Positions 1 through 9,888 of a stretch of DNA of 64,000 nucleotides are shown here, one piece after another; positions within the stretch are counted from its first letter, which is position 1, and each line of letters begins with the position of its first letter. The position numbers and the translations under genes are program-made. A model generated the notes under the pieces. It worked only from the letters and a program-made list of their open reading frames with translations, did no database searches and was not told where the DNA came from. The stretch lies in assembly GCF_023073335.1 (NCBI RefSeq), contig NZ_JADPJG010000032.1, positions 496,001 to 560,000 of the forward strand, read 5' to 3'. Source of the stretch: Bradyrhizobium sp. 21 (GTDB taxonomy: Bacteria > Pseudomonadota > Alphaproteobacteria > Rhizobiales > Xanthobacteraceae).

Positions 1-635
1 TGTGGCTGCCGGTCGGCCCGTTCAACGGCTCCTCGATCGTCGATCCCGAGATGAACCCGGTCGAGCAGCACCTCATCCCCGCAAGCGCCGCCGAGCGGTC
101 CCTGCAGATCCTCCGCGAATTCGGCGCCGACATCTGGCTGTTCACCACCGACAAATGGCTGATCGATAATCCCAACGGCAAATACGTCGCGCACGAGCAG
201 CACACGATCCGCTCCGATCCGACCATCGTGACGGATTTTTCGCCGTATCTCGCCAGCGCCTGCAAGATCGTCGGCGCCAGCGCCGATGCTGCGGGCCTCG
301 AGCGTTGCGAGAAGGCGATGCAGGAGGCGCTCGGCAGCGAGGCCACGGCGGTGCGTTCGCAGACCTATTATCTCGACATCACCCCGCCCGGCTTCGACAA
401 GGGCACGTTCGTGCGGGCGATGGCCAAGCGTTTGGGCATTTCGACCGACGCGGTCGTCACCATCGGCGACATGCAGAACGACCTCGCGATGTTCCGTGTC
501 AGCGGCACCTCGGTCGCCATGGGCAATGCCACCGACAGCGTCAAGGCGCAGGCCACCCACGTTACCGCAACCAACGAGCAGGATGGTTTTGCGGAGGCGA
601 TGGAGATGATCTTGACGCGGAATGGCGCCGCTTAA
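1..635 (+). CDS. HAD-IIB (Cof-type) hydrolase, 5'-truncated
   Basis: C-terminal part of a Cof/sucrose-phosphatase-like HAD phosphatase. The frame is open from base 3 to the window edge, so the start and the first catalytic Asp motif lie outside. Visible are the N-G-S-S-I-V stretch just before the first internal Met (position 51), which matches the substrate-loop region of the family, and GDMQNDLAMF (codons near 460-490), the C-terminal metal-binding Asp motif. The family dephosphorylates small sugar or cofactor phosphates; next to trehalose/glucan genes a sugar phosphate is plausible, but that is inference. It converges on the GH15 gene with one base between the two stop codons. Confidence 0.85.
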   Translation, partial: WLPVGPFNGSSIVDPEMNPVEQHLIPASAAERSLQILREFGADIWLFTTDKWLIDNPNGKYVAHEQHTIRSDPTIVTDFSPYLASACKIVGASADAAGLERCEKAMQEALGSEATAVRSQTYYLDITPPGFDKGTFVRAMAKRLGISTDAVVTIGDMQNDLAMFRVSGTSVAMGNATDSVKAQATHVTATNEQDGFAEAMEMILTRNGAA

Positions 636-636
636 G

Positions 637-2475
637 TCACGGCTTCGACCGCTGCATCGCCGGCTTATCGCACTCCTGCCTTGCGGCGGACAGATTGTGC
701 GCGGTGTTGATGAGCGCGATATGGGTCAGCGCCTGCGGGAAATTGCCGGTCTGGCGGCGCGCAACAGAATCATATTCCTCCGCCAATAGCCCGACGTCGT
801 TCGCAATTCCGACCACGCGGTCGAGCAGGATCTGCGCCTTGTCGAGATCGCCGGCCAGCACATGGGCATCGGCCAGCCACAGGGTGCAGGCGAGGAATGC
901 ACCCTCGATCGGCTGCTTCTCGTCAGATGTTTCGCGCGGATCGTGCCGCAAGACAAAACCGTCGCGCATCATGTGCTTTTCTACCGCCGCGATGGTGCCG
1001 CGGATGCGCGGGTCCTCCGCCGGCAGGAAGCCGACACCCGGCAGCAGCAGCACGCTGGCATCGAGCAGCTTTGAGCCGTAGGACTCGACGAAGGCATTCT
1101 CCTCCGCGTCAAATCCCCTGTTGCAGACGTCGCGATGGATGGCTTCGCGCAAGGCCCGCCAATGCAACAGCGGCGCCTTGAAGCCAAAGGTCTCGGCGCT
1201 CTTGATAGCGCGGTCGAACGCGACCCAGGTCATCACCTTCGAGAAGACGTAGTGTCGCGGCTGGCCGCGCCGTTCCCAGATGCCATGATCGGGCTGATCC
1301 CAGACCTCGGCGAGATGATTGAGCACGTTGCATTCCAGGGCCCAGGTCGTTTCGTCGTCGAGCTTGAGCTTGGCCATCCGCGACTGATGGAAGGCGTCGA
1401 TCAATTCGCCATAGACGTCGAGCTGGAGCTGCGCATGCGCGGCATTGCCGACGCGCACGGGCTGCGCGCCCTCGTAGCCGTCGAGCCAGCCCGCCTCCCA
1501 TTCCAGTAGCCGCCGCTGGCCCCAGATGCCGTACATGATCTGCATGTTCGCGGGCGAGCCGGCCGCGGCGCGCAACAGCCAATTGTGCCACGCCAGGGCT
1601 TCCTCGGTATAGCCGGAGTTCATCAGCGCCAGCAGCGTGAAGGTGGCGTCGCGCAGCCAGCAGAAGCGGTAGTCCCAATTCCTGGCGCCGCCGAGCTTTT
1701 CCGGCAGCGAGGTGGTGGGCGCCGCGACGATGCCGCCGGTGGGGCCGAAGGTCAGCGCCTTCAGCGTGATCAGCGAGCGCATGATGAGATCATGATAATC
1801 GCCGTTATGCGTCGAACGGCCGCTCCATTCCTGCCAGAATTTTTCGGTCTCCTGGAGGGCGATCTCGGGGTCGATCGGCGGCGGTGGATCGACATGCGAG
1901 GGACCGTAGGTCAGCACGAACGGCACGGTCTCGCCGGCCTTCACCTCGAAATCGGAGATCGTGGTCATGTCCTCGCCACGGGTCTCGGCCGGCGTGCGCA
2001 GCACGGTCATGTCCTGACCCGCGATCGCCAGCAGCGAATGATCGATCCGCCGCACCCAGGGAATGTCGACGCCGAAGCCGAAGCGGATCACCAGCTCCAT
2101 CCGCATCTTCACCGAACCGCTGACGCCGCGGACCAGCCGCACGATGTCCGAGGCCTTGCCGCGCGGCGGCATGAAGTCGATCAACGCGACGGTGCCGCTC
2201 TCCGTCTCGAAGCGCGTCTCGAGGATGAGGGTGTCGCCGAGATAGCGGCGCGAAATGGCTGTGACGTCCTCGCTTGGCGCGATCAGCCAGCGGCCGTTCT
2301 TGGGGGTGCCGAGGATCGCGGCAAAGCAGGCGTCGGAATCGAAGGCCGGCCAGCACAGCCAGTCGATCGAGCCGTTGCGCCCGACTAGCGCTGCGGTCTC
2401 GCAGTCGCCGATCAGCGCATAATCCTCGATCTTCTGAGACAATGTCGTTCGAACCCTGGAAATGGCGGCGCTCAA
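637..2475 (-). CDS. GH15 family hydrolase (glucoamylase- or trehalase-type)
   Basis: A 612-aa cytosolic glycoside hydrolase of family 15; no signal peptide. The N-terminal beta domain opens with IEDYALIGDCETAALVG and SIDWLCWP, and the (alpha/alpha)6 barrel carries RNWDYRFCWLRDA, the -1/+1 subsite signature. Candidate acid and base Glu residues sit in the IEGAF segment and in LLAEEYD, just before GNFPQALTHIALI. Family members hydrolyse maltodextrins, dextran or, in mycobacteria, trehalose; sequence alone does not decide between them. Its start codon overlaps the malQ stop by 4 bases (ATGA type), so it is the second gene of a malQ-GH15 operon. If it is a trehalase it opposes the TreS/TreYZ enzymes encoded divergently. 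Confidence 0.93.
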   Translation of the reverse strand: MSAAISRVRTTLSQKIEDYALIGDCETAALVGRNGSIDWLCWPAFDSDACFAAILGTPKNGRWLIAPSEDVTAISRRYLGDTLILETRFETESGTVALIDFMPPRGKASDIVRLVRGVSGSVKMRMELVIRFGFGVDIPWVRRIDHSLLAIAGQDMTVLRTPAETRGEDMTTISDFEVKAGETVPFVLTYGPSHVDPPPPIDPEIALQETEKFWQEWSGRSTHNGDYHDLIMRSLITLKALTFGPTGGIVAAPTTSLPEKLGGARNWDYRFCWLRDATFTLLALMNSGYTEEALAWHNWLLRAAAGSPANMQIMYGIWGQRRLLEWEAGWLDGYEGAQPVRVGNAAHAQLQLDVYGELIDAFHQSRMAKLKLDDETTWALECNVLNHLAEVWDQPDHGIWERRGQPRHYVFSKVMTWVAFDRAIKSAETFGFKAPLLHWRALREAIHRDVCNRGFDAEENAFVESYGSKLLDASVLLLPGVGFLPAEDPRIRGTIAAVEKHMMRDGFVLRHDPRETSDEKQPIEGAFLACTLWLADAHVLAGDLDKAQILLDRVVGIANDVGLLAEEYDSVARRQTGNFPQALTHIALINTAHNLSAARQECDKPAMQRSKP

Positions 2476-4433
2476 CGCCCGCCGGGCAACGAGCGTTCCC
2501 GCGTGGCGGCCTTCAAAGCTGCGAGATCGATCTTCGAAGCGATCTTGTCGAGCGTCACCGGCAGCCGCTGGCGCCAGTTCGGATGCTCGTCGATCGTGCC
2601 TGGAATGTTGGGCTGGTCGATCACGCCGAGCAGATCCTCCAGCGACACCGCGAGCAGCCGTGACGGCGTGCGCGACAGGAAGGCGAGCACCGAATAGAGG
2701 TCGTTGGCGTTGATGCCGTTCTGGCGCAGGATCTCGTCGAGCCTGCCGAGCGCATCCCAGCGCGCCTGGCTGTCCTCGCCGGGATCGAGCCCGAGCGAGA
2801 GTTTCATCTTGAGATCGCTGAAGGAGCGCCAGCCTGCATAGGTCGACAAATCATGGGTGTTCAGCGTCACCAGCGCGTTGGGCCGGTAGTGATCGACGGG
2901 CCGGAAGTGACCGGAATCGTCGCGCTCGAACATCATGACGAGGTAGGACCAGATGCCGAAATCTTGCATGGTCTCGCGAAAACCTTCCGGCACCGTGCCA
3001 AGGTCTTCGCCGATCACGATGCACTTATGGGCCGCGCTCTCGCGCGCCACGGTCGCCAGCAGCGCCTCGAACGGCATCTGCACATAGGCGCCGTTGTCGG
3101 GCTTGAAGCCGCGCGGCACCAGATACAACCGCTTCAGGCCCAGGACGTGATCGAGACGGATAGCCCCGGAATGGCGCATCGAAGCTGCGAGCATATCGGC
3201 GAATGGCACGAAGGATTGCGCCTCCAGGCCGCCGGCATTGAAGCCGGCGAGGCCCCAGTCCTGGCCGATGGTGTTGAGCACGTCGGGCGGCGCGCCGACG
3301 GCGAGATGGCGGGAGATCGCCCCCTGCTCGTTCCAGGCATCGAAGCCGTTGGACTGCACGCCGACGGCGACGTCGAGATAGAGGCCGACGCGCATGCCGA
3401 GCTGACCGGCCAGCTCCTTGGCCGCATGCAACTGGCTATCGGCCGTCCATTGCACGAATTCGATGAACTCGACGTCGTGCTTGTGGGGACCGTTGCGCAG
3501 CTCGGCGCATTTCGCCTCGTCCGGCTGCTGCCATTCCACCGGCCATTCCCACCACGGCGTCGTGAAGCGATGGCGCAACACCTCAAAACAGGCAAAACGG
3601 GACAACAGCGGCGCGCGAGCCGCGCGGAAGGCGTCGAACTCGTTGCGGCGGACACCGCTCGCGCTTTTCACGAAGCTGTCGAAGGCGGCACGCAAGGCCA
3701 ACCACTTCAAAGCCGCCATGTCGGCATAGGGGACGCGGTCGCCTTCACGCAGCCGCGCGGCGGTCGCGGCCGCGTCGGGGACGAGATCGAAGGAAAACTC
3801 CGGGATCGCCTCGACGTCGATATAAAGCGGATTGAGAAACAGCCGGCTGTTCGGCGAATAGGGGCTGCAATCGGCCGGATGGTCGTCGAACAACACGTGC
3901 AGGGGATTGAGCCCGACGCCGTCGGCCCCCAACTGCTTGGCGAGCCGGACGAGATCGGCAAGGTCGGTGAAATCGCCAATGCCCCAATTTCGGTCGGAGC
4001 GGACGCTGTAAAGCTGCACGGCAAGCAGCCAGCCGCGGTCGAAATCGCCGCCGAAGGCCCGTTCGGGCGCCACGATCATTGGCACCTCTTCGCTCACGCC
4101 TCCGGCATCGGTCAGCGTCAGGCGGTGATAGCCGAGCGGCAGGCCGGCGGGCCAGGCAATCACCGGCTCGCGCGTCTCGCCTTGCGCGATCACATTGGCG
4201 TTGCCGGTCATCTTCCATTTGAGCGGCGGCGCACCGATCGTCACCAATTCGGTGCGCGGATGTCCCAAGGCACGGACCACCACGGGCCCGCTGACGAAGC
4301 GGTAAACCCGCTTCTCCGGCAGGGCGTCGAGGATGGATTTGAGGGCCACGGGATCCGTGACCCGCAGCTTTCCGAGGGCATCGACGAATTCGGATTGAAC
4401 GCCCTTGATCCGGGCTTGAGCTAAAAGATCCAT
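2472..4433 (-). CDS. malQ: 4-alpha-glucanotransferase MalQ
   Basis: GH77 amylomaltase, which transfers glucan chains between maltodextrins and releases glucose. The ATG at 4433 gives 653 aa; an in-frame TTG at 4451 would add six residues, and neither has a strong ribosome binding site. The hallmark blocks are all present: DRNWGIGDF (about 147-155), SPYSPNSRLFLNPLYID (190-206), nucleophile D428 in RLDHVLGL, acid/base E476 in GEDLGTVPE, and D528 in NTHDLSTYAGW. An N-terminal beta-sandwich of about 130 aa precedes the barrel, as in long proteobacterial MalQ. First gene of a two-gene unit with GH15, diverging from the glgE-treY operon. Confidence 0.95.
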   Translation of the reverse strand: MDLLAQARIKGVQSEFVDALGKLRVTDPVALKSILDALPEKRVYRFVSGPVVVRALGHPRTELVTIGAPPLKWKMTGNANVIAQGETREPVIAWPAGLPLGYHRLTLTDAGGVSEEVPMIVAPERAFGGDFDRGWLLAVQLYSVRSDRNWGIGDFTDLADLVRLAKQLGADGVGLNPLHVLFDDHPADCSPYSPNSRLFLNPLYIDVEAIPEFSFDLVPDAAATAARLREGDRVPYADMAALKWLALRAAFDSFVKSASGVRRNEFDAFRAARAPLLSRFACFEVLRHRFTTPWWEWPVEWQQPDEAKCAELRNGPHKHDVEFIEFVQWTADSQLHAAKELAGQLGMRVGLYLDVAVGVQSNGFDAWNEQGAISRHLAVGAPPDVLNTIGQDWGLAGFNAGGLEAQSFVPFADMLAASMRHSGAIRLDHVLGLKRLYLVPRGFKPDNGAYVQMPFEALLATVARESAAHKCIVIGEDLGTVPEGFRETMQDFGIWSYLVMMFERDDSGHFRPVDHYRPNALVTLNTHDLSTYAGWRSFSDLKMKLSLGLDPGEDSQARWDALGRLDEILRQNGINANDLYSVLAFLSRTPSRLLAVSLEDLLGVIDQPNIPGTIDEHPNWRQRLPVTLDKIASKIDLAALKAATRERSLPGGR

Positions 4434-4513
4434 TCGGCACGCAGCTTGCAAAGCCAGTCTCTGGCCCGGGGGGCATCGATTTAACGTGGTCGCGGAATAG
4501 GTTAGTCGGGGTT

Positions 4514-4539
4514 AACTCGCAAACTATGCCTGCTGTTCC
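4514..4539 (-). promoter_or_regulatory. candidate EcfG-type (general stress) promoter of malQ-GH15
   Basis: On the minus strand GGAAC (4539-4535) is followed after 17 bases by AGTT (4517-4514). The alphaproteobacterial EcfG consensus is GGAAC-N16/17-cGTT, so three of four bases of the -10 element match. The site is about 80 bases upstream of the malQ ATG. The assignment is by pattern only. Confidence 0.4.
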
Positions 4540-4640
4540 CAGGGGAACCAATGACACACAAGCGGCTTTCTATATAGGGTATCAAGCGTAGGTTCCCGAC
4601 AAGGGAAACGGGCTCCTGCTTTCTTGTCAATGGCATCACC

Positions 4641-6587
4641 GTGAACAAGACAATTCAAACTGTCGAGAGTGCCGCAGCCGGCAGCGCTTTCCGCATCGAG
4701 GACGTCTATCCCGTGATCGACGGCGGCCGCTTCCCCGTGAAGCGGATCGCCGGCGAACGGGTCGATGTCTGGGCCGACATTTATCGCGACGGCGACGCCG
4801 TGGTGAGTGCGGCGCTGATCTGGCGACAGGAGCAGGAGCGCGAATGGCGGAGCGAGCCGATGATCCCTCACGGCGATGACCGCTGGTCCGGCGCTTTCAC
4901 GCCCGTCGAGCCCGGGCAATATGTCTATGCGATCGAAGCCTGGACCGACGAATTCGCCACCTGGTCGCACGGGATCGCGCGCAAGCGGCGCACCGGTGCG
5001 GATATCAGTCTCGATGCGATCGAGGGTGCCGGCCTCCTGACCAAGGCGCATGGCGCGCGGCAGGACGCCGCAGCGGTCATCGTCAGGCAATGCGAGGATT
5101 ATCTTCAGACCGGCGACGTCGCCCCGCTGCTGGCAACCGAGCTCGGCGAAGCCATGGCCGAGAGCCAGTCGCGGCCCGACCTCACTCGCTCTGCGCCCTT
5201 CCCGCTCCTCGTCGACCGCGACAAGGCGCGCTTTGGTGCCTGGTATCAGATGATGCCCCGTAGCCAGAGCCAAATCCCCGGCCAGCATGGCACGCTCCGC
5301 GACTGCATCGCGCGCGTGCCCGATATCGCCGCGATGGGCTTTGACGTGCTCTACTTTACGCCGATCCATCCCATTGGCCGCACCCGCCGCAAGGGCCGCA
5401 ACAACGCGCCGGTCGCGACCGAACGCGATCCCGGCTCGCCCTATGCGATCGGTACCTCCGAGGGCGGGCATGACGCACTGCATCCCGACCTCGGCACGAT
5501 CGAGGATTTCCGCGCGCTGGTCGCGACTTGCCTGGAATACGGCCTCGAGCTCGCGCTCGACTTCGCCGTGCAATGCTCGCCGGACCATCCCTGGCTGACG
5601 CAGCATCCGGAATGGTTCAAATGGCGACCGGACCGCTCGGTGCGGACGGCTGACGGGCCCTATTCCGATATCGTCATCCCCGATTTCATGTCCGTCGACC
5701 GGGCCGGACTGTGGAACGGGTTTCGCGACGCCATGCTGTTCTGGATCGACCATGGCGTCACCATCTTCGCCATCGACAATCACGACACCGCGCCGCTGCC
5801 GTTCTGGGAGTGGCTGATCCGCGACATCCGCCGGCGGCATCCCGAGGTGGTCCTGTTCTCCAAGACGTTTGCGCGGCCGAAGCTGATGAAGGGCCTTGCC
5901 AAGCTCGGCTTTGCGCAATCCTTCAGCTATTTCCCCTGGCGCACGGAGAAGTGGGAGCTGGAGCAATATTTGGGCGAACTGACGCGCTATCCGGAACGCG
6001 ACTTCTACCGGCCGAACCTGTTCGTGAGCACGCCCGACCTGCTGCCCTATCATCTCCAGGGCGGCGAGACCTGGGCATTCAAATCGCGCGTTGCGCTGGC
6101 CGCGACGCTGTCGGGCAATTACGGCGTCTACAGCGGCTTCGAGTTGCTGGAGCACGACGCGATCCCCGGCTGCGAGGAATATCTCGACTCCGAGAAATAC
6201 CAGATCAAGCAGCGCGACTGGGACAAGCCCGGCAACATCAAGCCCTACATCACGGAGCTCAATCGCATCCGCAAGGAAAATGCGGCGCTTCGACAGACGG
6301 CGAACCTGTGCTTCCTCGGCATTGAGGACGGCGAGACGATCGCGTTCGCCAAACAGACCGCCGATCCCGCGAACACCGTCGTCGCGGTCATCGCCCTCTC
6401 GCGCCATGCGCGCGAATTCTGGCTGCCGCTCGGCGAGCTCACCATCGAAATCGGCGGCGCGCGCCGCCCCGTCACCGCACTCGAAAATCTCCTCACCGGC
6501 GAACAGTCCCGCATCGAATGGGGCGGGATCAAATTGCGCATCGATCCCGACCGCGATCCGGCGCTGCTGTTCCGCTGCCTGGCGTAA
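4641..6587 (+). CDS. glgE: GlgE-like maltosyltransferase with altered active site
   Basis: A 648-aa GH13_3 homologue of GlgE, which normally extends alpha-1,4-glucan with maltose-1-phosphate. GTG start. The N-terminal domain opens with [17 protein letters not shown], typical of Glg[10 protein letters not shown] (239-247), [12 protein letters not shown] (307-318) and SEKY (517-520) are conserved. The catalytic centre is not: nucleophile D379 remains, but the usual Arg two residues earlier is A377, the acid/base Glu of the AEAF motif is K408 (aag at 5862-5864), and the family's YAENPPKKYQ loop is reduced to TADGPYSDI (336-344). The reading frame is intact and otherwise well conserved, so this looks like a maintained protein of changed function, not a decayed gene. 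First gene of the operon with treS 10 bases downstream, whose maltokinase would make its expected substrate. Confidence 0.85.
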   Translation: MNKTIQTVESAAAGSAFRIEDVYPVIDGGRFPVKRIAGERVDVWADIYRDGDAVVSAALIWRQEQEREWRSEPMIPHGDDRWSGAFTPVEPGQYVYAIEAWTDEFATWSHGIARKRRTGADISLDAIEGAGLLTKAHGARQDAAAVIVRQCEDYLQTGDVAPLLATELGEAMAESQSRPDLTRSAPFPLLVDRDKARFGAWYQMMPRSQSQIPGQHGTLRDCIARVPDIAAMGFDVLYFTPIHPIGRTRRKGRNNAPVATERDPGSPYAIGTSEGGHDALHPDLGTIEDFRALVATCLEYGLELALDFAVQCSPDHPWLTQHPEWFKWRPDRSVRTADGPYSDIVIPDFMSVDRAGLWNGFRDAMLFWIDHGVTIFAIDNHDTAPLPFWEWLIRDIRRRHPEVVLFSKTFARPKLMKGLAKLGFAQSFSYFPWRTEKWELEQYLGELTRYPERDFYRPNLFVSTPDLLPYHLQGGETWAFKSRVALAATLSGNYGVYSGFELLEHDAIPGCEEYLDSEKYQIKQRDWDKPGNIKPYITELNRIRKENAALRQTANLCFLGIEDGETIAFAKQTADPANTVVAVIALSRHAREFWLPLGELTIEIGGARRPVTALENLLTGEQSRIEWGGIKLRIDPDRDPALLFRCLA

Positions 6588-6597
6588 GGATCACGCC

Positions 6598-9500
6598 ATG
6601 AACGTATTGTCTTCGGTCGACACCAAGAAAGCCGAGGCTGCCGAGATCGTGGATGAGCTCTGGTACAAGGACGCGATCATCTACCAGCTCCACGTCAAGG
6701 CGTTCGCCGACAGCAATCATGACGGCATTGGCGATTTCGCCGGGCTGACCGAGAAGCTGCCTTATCTCCAGGAGCTCGGCGTCACCGCGCTGTGGCTGTT
6801 GCCGTTCTATCCTTCGCCCGGTCGCGACGACGGCTACGACATTGGCGACTACGGCTCGATCAATCCCGATTTCGGGACGATGAAGGATTTCAAGCGCTTC
6901 ATCCAGGAGGCGCAGAAGCGCGGCTTGCGCGTCATCACCGAACTCGTCGTCAACCACACCTCGGACCAGCACAATTGGTTCAAGCGCGCGCGCCGCAGCC
7001 CGGCGGGGTCGAGCGCCCGCAACTGGTATGTCTGGAGCGACACCGACCAGAAATACCAGGGCACGCGCATCATCTTCACCGACACGGAGAAGTCGAACTG
7101 GACCTGGGATCACGAGGCCGGCGCCTTCTACTGGCACCGCTTCTTCTCGCACCAGCCGGATCTCAATTTCGACAATCCGCGCGTCGTCAGCGCCCTCATC
7201 CAGGTGATGAAGCGCTGGCTCGACGCCGGCGTCGACGGATTCCGCCTCGACGCCATTCCCTATCTCTGCGAGCGCGAGGGCACCTCGAACGAGAACCTCC
7301 CGGAAACGCATGCGATCATCAAGCGCCTGCGCCAGGAGCTGGATTCCTACTCCAAGGGCAAGCTGCTGCTGGCCGAGGCCAATCAATGGCCGGAGGACGT
7401 ACAGGAATATTTCGGCCGCGGCGACGAATGCCACATGGCCTACCACTTCCCGCTGATGCCGCGCATCTACATGGCAATCGCGCAGGAGGACCGTTTCCCG
7501 ATCACCGACATCCTGCGCCAGACGCCGGACATTCCGGCGAGCTGCCAATGGGCTCTGTTCCTGCGCAACCATGACGAGCTGACGCTGGAAATGGTGACGG
7601 ACGTCGAGCGCGACTATCTCTGGACCACCTACGCCAACGATCCACGCGCCCGCATCAATGTCGGCATCCGTCGGCGCCTCGCGCCGCTGATGGACAACGA
7701 CCGGCGCAAGATCGAGCTGATGAACTCGCTTTTGCTGTCGTTCCCCGGCACGCCGATCATCTATTACGGCGACGAGATCGGGATGGGCGACAACATCTAT
7801 CTCGGCGACCGCAACGGCGTGCGCACGCCGATGCAGTGGAGCCCGGACCGCAATGGCGGCTTCTCGCGCTGCGACCCGGCGCGCCTCTACGCGCCGCTGA
7901 TCATGGATCCGGTCTACGGCTACGAATCGGTGAACGTGGAGGCGCAGTCGCGCAGCCTGTCCTCTCTGCTCAGCGCCACCAAGCGGCTGATCTCGGTGCG
8001 CAAGTCGACGCTCGCCTTCGGCCGCGGCACCATGACCTTCATCCGCCCGGCCAACCGCGCCGTGCTGGCCTATGTCCGGCAGTACGGCGACGAGGTGATC
8101 CTCTGCGTCGCCAATTTGTCGCGCGCGGCCCAGGCGACCGAGCTCGATCTGTCGCCCTGGAAGGACCGCATCCCGCAGGAGATGCTCGGCCGCACGCGTT
8201 TTCCGGCGATCGGCGAACTGCCCTACATGGTCACGCTGGGGCCCTATGGCTTCTACTGGTTCCAGCTCACCGAGCGCGACAAGTCCGAGCCGGTCACGCC
8301 GCGCGCGGTGCCGGAATTCGAGACGCTGGTGGTGCCGGTGAACTCGACCTGGGTGTCGCTGGCGCGCGAGCGCGGCGTGTTCGAGCACGAGGTGCTGCCG
8401 GGATTCCTGTCGCGCACGCGCTGGTATCCGGAGCACAATCCCAAGCACATCAAGCCCACGCTGACCTCGGCGGTGCCGTTCTGCGACATCGGCGACAACA
8501 GGCCCTGGATCGCGGTCTTCGAGGCGGCGAAGCACGACGTCACGACGCGTTACGTGCTGCCGATGCAGATCGAGTGGGTGCGCTTCGACCGAGAACGCTT
8601 CAATCCGAAGGCGCTCGCCGCCGTGCGCCAGGGTGCGCGCGAAGGGACGCTGCTCGACGTCGCGACCGAGCAGATCTTCATCGGCCTTTTCCTGCGCAAC
8701 CTGTCGCAGAATTTGGTGGTGGAGGAGAACAATCTGCGGCTGGAGTTCAAGGCCACCAGCCGGTTCGCCGACTACACCATCAAGGAGCCTGAACGCATCC
8801 GCGCGATCGAGCAGACGAACAGCACCGCGCTGGTCGACAACCAATATGTCGCCAAGATCTATCGCCAGCTCGAGGGCGGCATCAACCCCGAGATCGAGAT
8901 TGGCTCCTACCTCACCGAAACCGCCCGCTTCGCCAACACGCCGGCGCTGCTCGGCAGCGTCGAGCTGGTCGAAGGCGATCATCGCAGCGCGCTCGGCGTG
9001 CTGCACGCCTATGTCGAGAATCAGGGCGACGGCTGGGCCGTCACCGCGGGTTATCTCGACCGCTATATCGACGAGCAGCGAGTGCTGCCGCCGGGCGAGA
9101 TACCCCGTGAGACCCAGGAGCAAGCGCCTTATCTGCACTTCATGGCACAGATCGGACGGCGGCTCGCAGAGCTGCACGTGGCTCTCGCCGCCGCAAAGCC
9201 CGATGATCTGGCCCCCGATCCGATCGCCTCCGCACACGTCAAGCGGTGGACATCCGACCTCAAGGCCCGGGCCGAGCGGGTTTTCGAGGGGCTGGACGAT
9301 AGAAGCGAAAGCTTGCGGGAAGCGGACCGGCCGTTGGTCGATCAGCTCGCAGCATTGCGCAGCTCCCTATCCGGCCGGCTGCATGCGCTCTTGCCATCCG
9401 GGATCGGCGGGCTGAACATCCGTCATCATGGCGACTTCCGCCTCGGGCAAACTCTGATCGTGAAGGACGATATCTTCATCATCGACTTCGACGGAGATCC

Positions 9501-9888
9501 GCGTTTGCCGCTGGCCGACAAGCGGCGCAAGCTGCCTGCCGCGCGCGACGTCGCCGGCCTGATCCGCTCGATTGATCTTTCAGTTAACGCGGCGCTCAAC
9601 CGCGCGCTCACTGGCGCCTCCGACGAGCAGGGCCGGCTTACGGCTGCGCTCGGCGAATGGCGCGAGCGCGCCGCCGCCACCTTCCTCACCGCCTACCGGG
9701 AAGCCATGACCGATCGGCGACTGTGGCCGGAGGATCGGCAATCTGCGGCTGGCCTGTTAAGGTTTTTCCTGCTTGATCAAGCGTTCGACGAAGTAGAGTA
9801 CGAGCTGTCCCACCGGCCTGAGGGGCTCCACGCGCCGCTGTCCGGACTGCTTCGCATTCTGTCCAATGAGAGCGAAGTCCATGCCTAA
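6598..9888 (+). CDS. treS: TreS-maltokinase fusion (trehalose synthase / maltose kinase)
   Basis: A 1096-aa two-domain enzyme. Residues about 20-550 are GH13_16 trehalose synthase, interconverting trehalose and maltose: nucleophile D218 in [11 protein letters not shown], acid/base E260 in [10 protein letters not shown], and D326 in [10 protein letters not shown]. Residues about 590-1096 are a Pep2/Mak maltokinase that phosphorylates maltose with ATP: N-terminal cap [12 protein letters not shown], catalytic HGD (944-946) with following LGQ, and metal-binding DFDGDP (D963). Both active sites look complete. The ATG at 6598 is chosen because the frame upstream overlaps glgE; the gene follows glgE by 10 bases and overlaps glgB. 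It would feed maltose-1-phosphate to GlgE. Confidence 0.95.
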   Translation: MNVLSSVDTKKAEAAEIVDELWYKDAIIYQLHVKAFADSNHDGIGDFAGLTEKLPYLQELGVTALWLLPFYPSPGRDDGYDIGDYGSINPDFGTMKDFKRFIQEAQKRGLRVITELVVNHTSDQHNWFKRARRSPAGSSARNWYVWSDTDQKYQGTRIIFTDTEKSNWTWDHEAGAFYWHRFFSHQPDLNFDNPRVVSALIQVMKRWLDAGVDGFRLDAIPYLCEREGTSNENLPETHAIIKRLRQELDSYSKGKLLLAEANQWPEDVQEYFGRGDECHMAYHFPLMPRIYMAIAQEDRFPITDILRQTPDIPASCQWALFLRNHDELTLEMVTDVERDYLWTTYANDPRARINVGIRRRLAPLMDNDRRKIELMNSLLLSFPGTPIIYYGDEIGMGDNIYLGDRNGVRTPMQWSPDRNGGFSRCDPARLYAPLIMDPVYGYESVNVEAQSRSLSSLLSATKRLISVRKSTLAFGRGTMTFIRPANRAVLAYVRQYGDEVILCVANLSRAAQATELDLSPWKDRIPQEMLGRTRFPAIGELPYMVTLGPYGFYWFQLTERDKSEPVTPRAVPEFETLVVPVNSTWVSLARERGVFEHEVLPGFLSRTRWYPEHNPKHIKPTLTSAVPFCDIGDNRPWIAVFEAAKHDVTTRYVLPMQIEWVRFDRERFNPKALAAVRQGAREGTLLDVATEQIFIGLFLRNLSQNLVVEENNLRLEFKATSRFADYTIKEPERIRAIEQTNSTALVDNQYVAKIYRQLEGGINPEIEIGSYLTETARFANTPALLGSVELVEGDHRSALGVLHAYVENQGDGWAVTAGYLDRYIDEQRVLPPGEIPRETQEQAPYLHFMAQIGRRLAELHVALAAAKPDDLAPDPIASAHVKRWTSDLKARAERVFEGLDDRSESLREADRPLVDQLAALRSSLSGRLHALLPSGIGGLNIRHHGDFRLGQTLIVKDDIFIIDFDGDPRLPLADKRRKLPAARDVAGLIRSIDLSVNAALNRALTGASDEQGRLTAALGEWRERAAATFLTAYREAMTDRRLWPEDRQSAAGLLRFFLLDQAFDEVEYELSHRPEGLHAPLSGLLRILSNESEVHA

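Noticed and set aside
4541-4568. Possible EcfG promoter towards glgE (GGAAC at 4544)
   Set aside because: At spacings of 16 or 17 bases the -10 reads GCTT or CTTT, which does not match cGTT.
4524-6407. Long minus-strand ORF (627 codons) antisense to glgE
   Set aside because: Its translation is Arg/Gly/Asp-rich and low in recognisable motifs, the usual mirror frame of a high-GC gene; the plus-strand protein has clear family motifs.
6529-9237. Minus-strand ORF of about 900 codons opposite treS
   Set aside because: Antisense shadow of a GC-rich coding region, with no domain and no ribosome binding site.
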